A stretch of DNA of 64,000 nt from Carboxydothermus islandicus. GTDB lineage: Bacteria; Bacillota; Z-2901; Carboxydothermales; Carboxydothermaceae. Each line of letters opens with the position of its first letter. The stretch's first letter is position 1. The notes beneath the pieces were generated by a model. That model was not told the DNA's origin. It made no database searches and was given only the letters and a program-made list of their open reading frames with translations. The stretch is taken from contig NZ_BDJL01000001.1 of NCBI RefSeq assembly GCF_001950325.1, forward strand, positions 107,943 through 171,942, in the 5' to 3' direction. Below are positions 48,312-58,700 of the stretch, one piece after another. Made by a program: the position numbers and the translations under genes.

Positions 48312-48350
48312 CCCTTGGTCTGGAGTATTTACCAAGGGGTTTGCTTTTTT
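48312..48350. terminator. Terminator between HD-GYP gene and coiled-coil gene
   Basis: CCCTTGGT (48312-48319) pairs with ACCAAGGG (48331-48338), followed by a T-rich tract on the plus strand. It may serve both converging genes. Confidence 0.75.
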
Positions 48351-48669
48351 ACTTATATTTTGCCCATTTCAGGGCAAAAAGCTGTTCTTCGTGATTGATT
48401 AGCTTAAACATGGCAAATTCAAGTTTTTCGGTATGGTCCTGAACGGTAGCCTTGATATCCGCAATATCTTTTTCCATGGTAGTGATTTTCTTTTTTATTT
48501 CGTTGACTTCATTTTTTAGTTCCTTTACTTCACTTCGCAGTTCATTGACATCGCTTCTTAGTTCTTCAATAGCTCCGTTGTTGCGGCCGACCATATGAAT
48601 TAGCTCCGCTAACATCGTTGAAATTTGATTTACCTGGGTTTTAATTTCTTGAAGAAGGGCCTCGGACAT
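48349..48669 (-). CDS. Coiled-coil protein, shorter paralogue
   Basis: This 106-residue protein shares both ends with the 44727-45131 protein (ELIHMVGRNNGAIEELRSDV, and a HTEKLEFAMFKLINHEEQLF end) but has only about four heptad units in the middle, so it is 28 residues shorter. This is four heptads exactly, indicating length change by loss or gain of repeat units. It has no signal peptide and no catalytic motif. Start ATG at 48669 follows a GGGGAG site. It converges on the HD-GYP gene with a terminator between. Confidence 0.65.
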   Translation of the reverse strand: MSEALLQEIKTQVNQISTMLAELIHMVGRNNGAIEELRSDVNELRSEVKELKNEVNEIKKKITTMEKDIADIKATVQDHTEKLEFAMFKLINHEEQLFALKWAKYK

Positions 48670-48766
48670 ATTATCAGCACTCCCCTTTTGCTTTTAAGAT
48701 AATCCTACCATATTTTCGGGAAAATTTAAATTGGTAAAAAAATTAAACCGTAGGAGGTTTAACAAA

Positions 48767-48800
48767 AACGCCTCTGGTCTTTGCTCTGACCAGAGGCGTT
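48767..48800 (-). terminator. Terminator of the secreted nucleotidase
   Basis: AACGCCTCTGGTC and GACCAGAGGCGTT form a perfect 13-bp stem just past the stop at 48815, with a T run on the minus strand. Confidence 0.92.
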
Positions 48801-48814
48801 AATATTTTTAGCGT

Positions 48815-51800
48815 TTAACTTACAAGTTTTTCCCAGATGTAGCCGGTTTTGTTGCCGTATTTTACTTTGTAGCGGTTCCCGGCAAAACCTATAACTTCCA
48901 AAGTGGTACCATAACGGACGGTGGCGATGACTTTGCCGTCTACTGCTTTATCCCGGATATAGGCGCCGGATTTGGAGGTCACTTTTACTTTTTTATAAAC
49001 CACGATTTTCTCGGGCTGGGTGGTTACCAGAACATCTTTGGCGTTAATGTAGCCAAAGATGGAGCCTACTTTTACTTTGTACCAGGAACCATCTTTAACT
49101 ACGATTTGATACCTGCTGCCGCCGCTAACTACCGCTACGGTAGGGGCAGAGGCGGAAGGATTGGCTTTGACGTTTGCCCTTAAGTTTATTACCACCGCGT
49201 ACTGGGGTGCCGGTGCCGGGGTAGGTGTCGGTTTGATTTCGACATCTTTTTCCTGTTCTACCGGTGTGGTAGAAATTCGCCAGTTGTTATCGACTTTGGG
49301 AGTGATCGTGCCTTTTTCCTGGATATAGCGAATGATTAAGCTTCTAATTTGTCCGTCATCGCCCATTTCCCTGGCGGAATCAAAGTAAACTATGCTGGGG
49401 TCGGTGTTGCTGATACCGGCTGCCGCCATGAAACCTCCGCCGCCATTGAATCGGTAGTTGTTGATGGCAACTTTAAAGACATCGGTGTCTTTTACGAGTT
49501 TGCCGTTAACTTTAAGATTTTTAATTCTTTGGCCCACCGGAGCGGTAAGGTCAATGACATAGGTAGCGCCGTGGAGCATGTCCAAGTTGTAGTCCGGGAT
49601 ATTGTAAACCGGGTCTTTGACTACCGGATCGGTAGGACTTGTTACCTGCTTGTAATAACGGGCGGACCATTCCAGCCAGTCTTTTAACTGCTTTCCGGTC
49701 ATCTTGATGCCATAGAGGAAGTTTTCATAGATATAGAGCGACATAATGTTTTGAATGGTAATATCCCCTTTGTAAATCTTAGCAGTGGTGCTTAGCGGTG
49801 CGGCGATGGAAAGGTCTGCCTTGGCATAATACCGCTGTACTTCATTGACCAGGTCCATTAAAGCCGTATCCTGGGTGGTGATGCCGGTAGCCAGGAAATC
49901 GCCGGCAGCAGTACCAATCTTGGTGCCGGTGTAAGCTAAGACCTTATCCTGATAGGGCTGCATTACGGCTAAAAGTTCCTGGTCGGCAGGGTAGTTGGCG
50001 TCCATCTTTACGGTTTTGGAAGTGGTGCCGGCAAATTTATAGTTTCCATTGCTGTCTTTAACAAAAACAAGGTCAATATGGGAAACATAGCGACCCCAGC
50101 GGTCGGGCTGAGTAACAATTACCCTGTTACCCGAGGGGCTGGTGTAAATATTCATGCTGATATTCCGGTGGGTGTGACCGGCGACAATGGCGTTGATACC
50201 ATCGACACTGGTAGCCAAAGCTTTAACCTGGTTTTCCGGGATGACATCGGTAGCCGATTCTTCCCCGGAGTGGAAGGTGACGATAATGTAATCGGCTCCC
50301 TGGGCTTTCATCCTGGGTATCCAGTACTTGGCGGTTTCAACCGGGTCTTTAAATTCCAGGCCTTTGTAGTTAGCCGGGTTTTCCCAGTTGGGAATCGTCT
50401 TGGTAGTAAGGCCAAGAATACCCACTTTTACTGTACCAAAGGGGGTGGTAACCGGTTTAATGATATAGGGGCGGACATAAGTCCGTCCGTCTTTGGCCCA
50501 GACGATATTGGCCGATAAGACTGCGATTCCTTCATTGGTAGCATCCAAAATAATGCGGTTTAAGGTGTTTAATCCGAAGTTAAACTCGTGGTTGCCCAGG
50601 GTCCAGGCATCATAGCCCATATAGCCCATGGCTTTCATCATGGGATATTCCGATTCGGTATCGATCATATTGAAATAATAGTTTAAGGGTGTTCCCTGAA
50701 TGGTATCGCCGTTGTCCACCAAAATTACCGGATTCTGGGCCCGCACTTGTTTGACATAAGTATAAACTTTAGCTAATCCCTGGTCGTAAGGTATATTTTG
50801 GTAGTAATCCAGCGGGAAAATATTTCCGTGCAAATCCGAGGTAGCTAAAATGGAAATTTTATAAATATCGGTTGCCGGTTTAATGCGGTTGTCGATCTGT
50901 GAGGTAATGGTACCTTTGGTGCGAATGTCGTCCATAAAAGCATCCCGGACCAGGATAAAGGTATCTTCGGCGGAAACAGCTTCCTTAAAGGCGGTGAAGT
51001 TATCGCCGCCGGTGGCCATAAAGCTGTTAGTAGCAACGGTGTAAACAGCATTATCGTCAAGGGGTGTGCCGTCTTCCAGAGTAACCTTGGTGACCCGGCT
51101 CATGCTGGGAAGAGTAGGCAGATATTCAAATTTAAGTCCGGCTACCTGAATACCTTTGCCCCCATCCATGACCGCTTGTTCCAGAACTTTTTTAATGGTG
51201 GAACCTTTCATTTGCAGTTTATAGATAGTGTTGTCAAAGGGCATTAAAGTAAAGATATCTCCCACGGTAATGTTGCCTGCTTTTAAGTCTGTTCTAAGCC
51301 CGCCGTTATTGGCAAAACCAATCTGGGCCCCTACTTTTTTCCGGGTAACATCGGCGGCCCAGTTACCCAAAAGCGAGTCGCCGTAGGGGCTGGCACTCTG
51401 GGTACGGGTAAGGTCAAGAGCTGCTCTACCGATTATCTCGGAAAACATGGGGCCAACTTCTGCCTTGGCGGCTTCCACGATAGCATCTACTTCCGGGTCA
51501 ATTACCGGCGTCGGGGTGTTGTAATCGTTGACAATACTTACAAAACTAACGGTGCTGTCGATTATTTTGTTATTTTCGTCTAAAGTAAGGGTTACCCGGG
51601 CAAAGCCTTTGCCGTTGTTCTGGGCTACCGCTACCGGGATACCGTTTACTTTGCCGGCGATAATGGTATGGGTATGGCCACCGAAAATTACATCGGCGCC
51701 GGTGACGTTTTTGGCGAGATAGATTAATTCGTTATCTTTGCTGTCAGCTTTGGTGAGAGTGGAATCATAGGCACCAATGTGAGCCAGGATGACGACGATA

Positions 51801-52462
51801 TCGGCTCCAGCAGCTTTTACTTCCGGGATTAAAGCGTTAGCCGTTGCTACTGGGTCTAATATTTTAAAAGGTTCTATGTAGGCTGGCATGATTACTGTAG
51901 GAAACTCGGTGGAAACGAGGCCGATTACTCCTATTTTAATGCCGTTTTTGTCAATGATGGTGTAAGGTTTGAAAAAGGGAGGACGGGTATTATCGGCCTT
52001 ATAAACGATATTGGCGGCTAAAAGGGGGAATTTTGCTCCTTTAATAGTGTTGGTGCTGTAATCAATTATCGCGTCTAACCCCCAGTCAAATTCGTGGTTG
52101 CCCAGGGTCATGGCGTCAAAGCCGACGTTGTTCATAAACTCAACTACCGGCTTGCCCCTGAGGACATTGGAAATGGGGGTTCCCTGGAACATATCACCAC
52201 CGGCGAGGATGACGGTGTTGGGGTTGGAAGCTTTAATGTCTTTTAGCTTTTTAGCCAAGACCGCAGCGATTTTCTGCTCTAATGGCTGGCCGTTTAAAGT
52301 TGTGTCATACTTTAAATAGCCGTGGAAGTCGGTGACTTCCAGCAAATCTACCGTTTTTGGCGTGCTGGCAAAGGTAACGGATAGTCCTGGGCTTACAAAA
52401 CTAAAGATTAGAGCCAGGACCAGCACTGTTGCCAGAAAACGGAGCTTCTGCAATTTTAACAT
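48815..52462 (-). CDS. Secreted tandem 5'-nucleotidase/2',3'-cyclic phosphodiesterase with SH3 domains
   Basis: This 1215-residue exported protein has a signal peptide (KLRFLATVLVLALIFSFVSP) and two complete 5'-nucleotidase units. The first has EVTDFHGYL, GNHEFDWG and GGHTHTI in the metallophosphoesterase part (residues 35-290), then the substrate-binding part to about 520. The second starts near 535 (LATSDLHGNIFPLDY, GNHEFNFGL, VAGHTHRNI) and runs to about 1030. Two SH3b domains (about 1087-1140 and 1150-1215) would anchor it to the wall. It releases phosphate from extracellular nucleotides. The start after AAGGAGGG is ATG 52462; an ATG 11 codons upstream lacks a site. Confidence 0.9.
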   Translation of the reverse strand: MLKLQKLRFLATVLVLALIFSFVSPGLSVTFASTPKTVDLLEVTDFHGYLKYDTTLNGQPLEQKIAAVLAKKLKDIKASNPNTVILAGGDMFQGTPISNVLRGKPVVEFMNNVGFDAMTLGNHEFDWGLDAIIDYSTNTIKGAKFPLLAANIVYKADNTRPPFFKPYTIIDKNGIKIGVIGLVSTEFPTVIMPAYIEPFKILDPVATANALIPEVKAAGADIVVILAHIGAYDSTLTKADSKDNELIYLAKNVTGADVIFGGHTHTIIAGKVNGIPVAVAQNNGKGFARVTLTLDENNKIIDSTVSFVSIVNDYNTPTPVIDPEVDAIVEAAKAEVGPMFSEIIGRAALDLTRTQSASPYGDSLLGNWAADVTRKKVGAQIGFANNGGLRTDLKAGNITVGDIFTLMPFDNTIYKLQMKGSTIKKVLEQAVMDGGKGIQVAGLKFEYLPTLPSMSRVTKVTLEDGTPLDDNAVYTVATNSFMATGGDNFTAFKEAVSAEDTFILVRDAFMDDIRTKGTITSQIDNRIKPATDIYKISILATSDLHGNIFPLDYYQNIPYDQGLAKVYTYVKQVRAQNPVILVDNGDTIQGTPLNYYFNMIDTESEYPMMKAMGYMGYDAWTLGNHEFNFGLNTLNRIILDATNEGIAVLSANIVWAKDGRTYVRPYIIKPVTTPFGTVKVGILGLTTKTIPNWENPANYKGLEFKDPVETAKYWIPRMKAQGADYIIVTFHSGEESATDVIPENQVKALATSVDGINAIVAGHTHRNISMNIYTSPSGNRVIVTQPDRWGRYVSHIDLVFVKDSNGNYKFAGTTSKTVKMDANYPADQELLAVMQPYQDKVLAYTGTKIGTAAGDFLATGITTQDTALMDLVNEVQRYYAKADLSIAAPLSTTAKIYKGDITIQNIMSLYIYENFLYGIKMTGKQLKDWLEWSARYYKQVTSPTDPVVKDPVYNIPDYNLDMLHGATYVIDLTAPVGQRIKNLKVNGKLVKDTDVFKVAINNYRFNGGGGFMAAAGISNTDPSIVYFDSAREMGDDGQIRSLIIRYIQEKGTITPKVDNNWRISTTPVEQEKDVEIKPTPTPAPAPQYAVVINLRANVKANPSASAPTVAVVSGGSRYQIVVKDGSWYKVKVGSIFGYINAKDVLVTTQPEKIVVYKKVKVTSKSGAYIRDKAVDGKVIATVRYGTTLEVIGFAGNRYKVKYGNKTGYIWEKLVS

Positions 52463-52725
52463 GAAAACCCTCCTTTTTAAGAATTTTGTATACAATTGAT
52501 AGCTTAATTGTAAGGTAAATTCTTACCATTGTCAATTTATTAAAAATTATTAAAAGTTTTTAGACCAACGATGAAAACTTAATCAAATGCTGTTTATATA
52601 AAATAATTTTATAACTTTAAGTAGAAGGAAAAAGAAAAATTATGCAGAATAGAGAAAAGACTGGAAATATTGGAAAATGGTGAAATGAGATATATTTTAT
52701 CTAAATGCGGTGGAGGGAGATCATT

Positions 52726-55700
52726 TTGAAGGAATTTAAGGTAAAACTATTTCTAACGTCATTAATTTTTCTTATCCTTTTACTTTTTGGATTAAATCAA
52801 CAAACTTTTGCCCGGAGTACTGTAAGGTATATTTATTTTGGTCAGGGAAATAATTACGTAACTTCACAGCAGGGAATCCCTTTTATCAGCCAGTTTAACA
52901 CTAATTATCCTCTTTTAAATACTTACCTGGCGGAAGCGGGAAATATCGGGAACAAGCTTTCCGATTCCCTGTATTTAGGAGGCATAAAAGCCAAAAAGCT
53001 GCACTTTTTGTGGTATTCGGTATGGTCGGGTTATCTTTCAAAACGGGAAATAGGTAAAATTAGAATTATTTTTGAAGACCCGAATGATCCTGCAAATTTA
53101 AACAATTACCGGGAATTCAAAATTAATTTAGGGGAAAATATTTCCGAGTGGGCTTACGATAGACTTAAAGATCCACCGCCTTCCCATGGTCTGGCTCCAG
53201 TTGGGATGGAATGGCAGACTACAATTGATAGCAGTAGTCCATATATAGCAAGGAAATATTATTATTCTATTGAACTTGAAAGTTTAAATTTACATAATCG
53301 GCGGATTAAAGCAATTGAGTTATGGGTAAAGTACGATTCAATTGACCGGGAATCCCAGAACCTTGGCATAAATATTGATTCGTTAACTATCGAACCCAAT
53401 GTTGAGGCTTCTGACTGGAATTATTTTTTGGTGAAGGATTTTACCGAAATAAAAGATGAGGATAACAATACCCGTACGTACATAAATTTTGAATCTTACC
53501 CCGGAAATGGTACCTTAAGTTTAGACGGCATTAATCTTGTAACAGTAAATCAAAATAATGGCATTGCTTTTGGAAGTGCGGAAATAAGTAATTTTTATTA
53601 CTGGTATAATCCTTTTACCGTAACAGCAATTTATAATGGTGTTACGTACACCGGGCCGCAGAAAAATATTATTTACAGTAAATATCCGGATCAAAAGTAT
53701 TTTTCTATTAGCAGCACAATGGGTGGTGCGTATGCGCTCTTTTTCACATTCCTGTATAAAGAATTTTACCTGATTTATGACAAAGATACCAAAAAGGATG
53801 TTGTTTTAAGTAAAGATAGTTTTGGGTACGAGGGATTTACTGTAGATGATGTTATCGAAGTTAGAGTGTTTCATCCCAAAGATAATACCTGGGCGTGCAA
53901 ATATTTTGACTCAAGCTCTCCCAGGGGAGATGGTATTGATGTCCATGGGCCACCGCGCAAAGTGGGTCCACTGGATATTTCTGACCTGCTGGTGGAGGGG
54001 GTTAACTATGTAACAGTACGCTATTATAATATCTGGACCGATACCTATTCTTCCGATCCGGTTAACCTTGTTTTTAGAGAGTCACCATCTTATGAACCTA
54101 TTCAGTTACCGGGGTTTAACGATTTTATGTACCGGGTTAGCAGTGATTTTCGTTATAATTTTAACTACATACCGTTTTACTTTTGTAGGGACTTTACGAC
54201 GAATAGCTATAAAGCCAGTTCAACACAACCGGTGCAAACGGTAAACTTAAAGGGACAAATTGCCGCTGCCGTCCATTTTATGACCGCATTATACAACGGT
54301 GAGCTGATACCTACCTCTACCAAGGTTGGAGAGCTCAGAGTTTATTATACCGACGGTACTTTTACAGCAAAGGATTTAATTGCCGGAGAAAATACCGGAA
54401 ATTATCTTGTAGATAAACAAAGGGATGAACAGCGAAAAGTGGTACCCAATTTCTGGTGGGATTTGGTGGTTGATGGAAATAATTTTACCGAAAAAAGGAT
54501 GTATTTAACCACTGTTTCTACCAGCTTAAAACCTGTGTCAAAAGTGGAAATTCTCTATACCTATAATGACCCCAATGTGAATTTATATTTGACCGGTGTA
54601 ACCCTGGAAAAAGCTCCGGAGTTTAGCTTTAAACCGCTTATTGCGGGACCAAGGGAGAAAAAGTTTCTTAACATCGGTACTGGAGAACTTTTTTATTTTG
54701 ACAATATTCCCTTTAGAATAAAAAAATTGATTTCCAGTGGAAATAAGTTTGACCTTATAACTGATAGAAGCTTAGCTAACGTCAAACAAATACAGTATTT
54801 CCAGGGGAAAATGGAACGTTTAAACGATTATATAAATTTAAGTGGTTTACAGGGAAGCAAACTATATTTATTGCACAATTTGGTTGGGGCATTTTCACTG
54901 CCCAACGGTACAACGGTTGCGAGGTTTACGGTTTATTACACCGATGGAACGGCTCAGACGGTGGATTTTGTTGCGGGGGTAAATACGGCGGAGTGGGATT
55001 ATGAGAATCCGGAGAAAGCCGGAGCCTGCCGGCATAGTACTGACCTACCCCGGCAGTTTTCTTTCTTAACCCGCCAGGAGGCAAACGACCTTTATAATGG
55101 ACATTTCTTTTATACCGAAATTCCTCTGGATTCCGGGAAAACTTTAAACTATGCCAGGATTTCCTTATTAACCTCCCAGGGAGAAGGGGCCAATATTGGC
55201 TTTGAGATTCAAGCGGCTTCCCTGGAAACCAGTTTAAACTATAACTGGGTGCCCGGAAAGAAGTTATTAGCCGGGGGCACCAGTAAGATTATTAGTCAAA
55301 CGAATTATTCCTGGAATAGCTCCTTTCCCCTGTTTTTGGTAGAGAAGCCCAATGGGGCCGGGGCTTTGCGCTTTGATGATTACTTATTATTAAATAACAC
55401 CTATCTATTTAGTTTTTATAAAAAATCAAGAAATATAACCCTTATTGATCCCCTCGATGTTTCCGACATTTTCTTCAAAAATAACTTAAACTATTTTGCG
55501 GGAAAAATTGATGATATTTTTCCACCTTTTTACGGTTCTACTGATATTTACTTAAAAGAAGCTCCCTTTGATTTTGATGGGATCTGGGCAGAATTTATCT
55601 ACCCTTCGGTTTTAAACTGTTATCTTAATACTGCTCATCCCACAATAGTTTTTAACGTTTATGATAATTTTTCCGGTGTTAGCACAAATGGAATTAATCT

Positions 55701-58700
55701 ATTTGTTGATGAAGTTCCTTACTTACCTGTAATAAATGGTAACAGAGTTGAACAAACAGTTACCCTTAAGGGGGGAGCTCCAGGACGACCTCTTCCTGGC
55801 GAACGGGGGAATATTAAGGTTCTGGGGTACGATAAAGCAAGTAATTTATCCGAAACAGTTATCAGCTATATTTATGACCCGGTTTCGCCGGTTATTGAAG
55901 ATATTTATAATTTGGATGGTGGTGTTACCAAAAATTCCTTACTTACCTTATGGTTTAAGGTTTATGATAGTATTGCCGGCCTGGATGAAAATAAACTTAA
56001 GTTTTACTTAAACGGAGTACCGTGTTCTTACCAAAAGAAAGAGAAAAATATTTTTGAAATTTTCCATGATGAGTTTTCTACCGGGAAAAATACGGTGGAT
56101 ATTGAAGCTTATGATTTGGCGGGAAATTTTGCTAAGGTAAGTTATAACGTCTACTTTGATCCCGTATTACCGGTTATAGTTAGTCCCAATGATTACACAA
56201 GCTTTGACCAGCCCCTTATTAAAGTAGTTTATTACGGAAAAAAGACCCTTGCAGAGCTGGAAGTGCTGGTTGATGGGGAAAAAGCTTTCTTATCTTTTCA
56301 AGGGGACAATGAAGCGGTTTTCGTACCCCGGGAGGCTTTTGAGCGGGAAGGGGAGCATAAGATCACTTATATCCTGCGTGATTTTAGTGGAAAGGAAAAA
56401 AGTTGCGAAAAGACCGTTTATTACCAAAAAATTCTTAAAGGGGATAAGGAATTAGTAAAGATTCTCGGTTATTTCCACCGGTTTGATTTTACAGGAAATC
56501 TCACAGAAAAAGTTCTTACTGCCGGAAAAGAAGGGATTATTGCTACCGATAACCGTTTTGGAGAGCGAATACTTATAGACCTTTTGCAAAACTCCATATC
56601 TTCCGGTGAAGTGGTAAACTTTGCTTTTGACGGGGAAACAGAAAAATTAGCGGTGATAAGAAAGGTTTATGGACAGCCAGGAAAATTATATCTTGTAGAT
56701 AAAGATAGAGAACTGTTAATTGATACGGTCGGGGATAAAGCTTACCTGGATAAAGTTCACGTGGATATAAAGGACGGTAAAGTGGCCTACGTAAAAGAAA
56801 ATGCCGATCATACCTGTAGTATTAGTATATATAACCTTGAAAACGGCCAAAAACTTAATTTTGAGCAGAAATTTACTGATATTCATTCCATAGCCCTGGG
56901 CGAAAAGGAAATATATTTAAGCTTTGATAATTACGGACAATATGACCTGGGAGCAATAGATATTAATACCGGGAGTTACCGGAGCTTAAGACTGCAAAGC
57001 GGTGAGCAAATATATCCTCAATTTAGTGGAGGGTACCTTTACTATCTGGATACGTCGGCCTATGTCAACGAGGTGGTTTGCCTGGAACCCAGTTCCGGGA
57101 AGGAAGAAATAAAGTTAAGTTTTATTGGACCAGCGCGTTTTGAAGTTAGCGAGAGAGGAATTGTTTTTGTCGAGTACCGGGAGGAGAGGTATTATTTAAA
57201 CTTTTATTCGGGCAGTAAAGGAAAGGTTGAACTTTACAGGTCAAGTAATCCCCTGCTTTCACCGGTAATTTCCTGGCCGAAGGTAGTTTTTGCGGAAAAA
57301 GTTGAGTTTGGAAGTTTTTACATTAAAGAAGTGGTGATTTTTGACCGTAAAGATGAAACTTACGTAATGGGTAGTGATGATAAAATTTCCTTTGATGCAG
57401 GAAAGCTTAAATTATCAGGGATTTCCGGAGCCTTTACTCCGCTGGAGGTCATTAAAGTCCTAATTTTGGAATACCCCGATGAAATAGTTCCCCTTTCGGC
57501 CGAACTAAGATATATCGTTCCCATCTACGACATTAATGTAACCAGTCAGCCTGCACAGCCGGTAAAGTTGACCATTGCCTATCAGCCGGAAAAGGTCATT
57601 GGTATCAATGAAGATAGCCTGGCCATATATTATTTTAATCCTGAAAAGGGGCAATGGGAAAAACTTGATAGCATTGTAGACAAGCAAAATCATACGGTAA
57701 CGGCAGAAGTAACCCACTTTAGCCAGTACACCATTTTGGGAACAATTGAAACTTCCGGCGATAAGCCGATGCCACCACCAACTTACAAGAAATTGGTGGT
57801 AGATAATGGTACCCGCTACTGGAACGAAATTTACTTACCCAACGAACGGCATCCGGAAAATTACCGCATTCACAGTAACTATACGAAAAATACCGATGCC
57901 TGCGCTTCCTGCCACCGGACCCATACAGCGGTGGGCAAAACTTTGTTGCAGTGGTTTTCGGTATATGATACCTGCATGGCGTGTCACGATGGAACCGTTT
58001 CCACCACTTACAATGTGGTTGCCGGTGAGATAGGGACTACCGGCCATCCTACCTACGGCGGGGCCTTTGGTACTGGAACGGAAGAGGACCTGTCCAACCA
58101 CAATGTAATCGGAGCGGTAAATATTTTTGCTGCTCCCGGCGGGAACATCACAGGATTTTTTGAAGAAAACGATACTCCGGATTTTGGTAAGGTTCTGGCC
58201 TGGGATTTAGAGTTTGGCTGTACTTCATGCCATAATCCTCACGGCCTTGCGGGTAATGCCCGGATCTTAAACCCCAATGTCAATAACTATGCTTTACTAA
58301 ACTACAAAACAAATATCCAATATATCTACAGCGGGGCAGTAGGGGGTTATGTAGCTGCCGATGGACAGAGATACCAGTGGCTTAGGAGCTATCCTTATCT
58401 TAAAGGTACAAGGGTTAAAGTTAATGGTGAACTAAAAGTTGAAGGAAGAGACTATACTCTTGACAGTACCGGAGGTTACACTGTAATTAAATTTAGCCAG
58501 CCGGTTGCGGGTACGGTTACGGCGGATTTCTATCCGGCCTTAGTGGTAAAAATGAAAATAAGTAACTACCTGCAGGCCGATGAAACAATCCAGCATGTGG
58601 ATGGGTTAAACCGTTTCTGTGGAGCCTGTCATACCGATTATAATAACGAGCAGAGTGATATAGCCCAAAATACCGGTGCAGGGAGCAGGTTAACCGGCAC

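Noticed and set aside
49349..50518. Two frames (112 and 146 codons) antisense to the secreted nucleotidase
   Set aside because: They mirror the codons of a confidently assigned enzyme and lack start signals.
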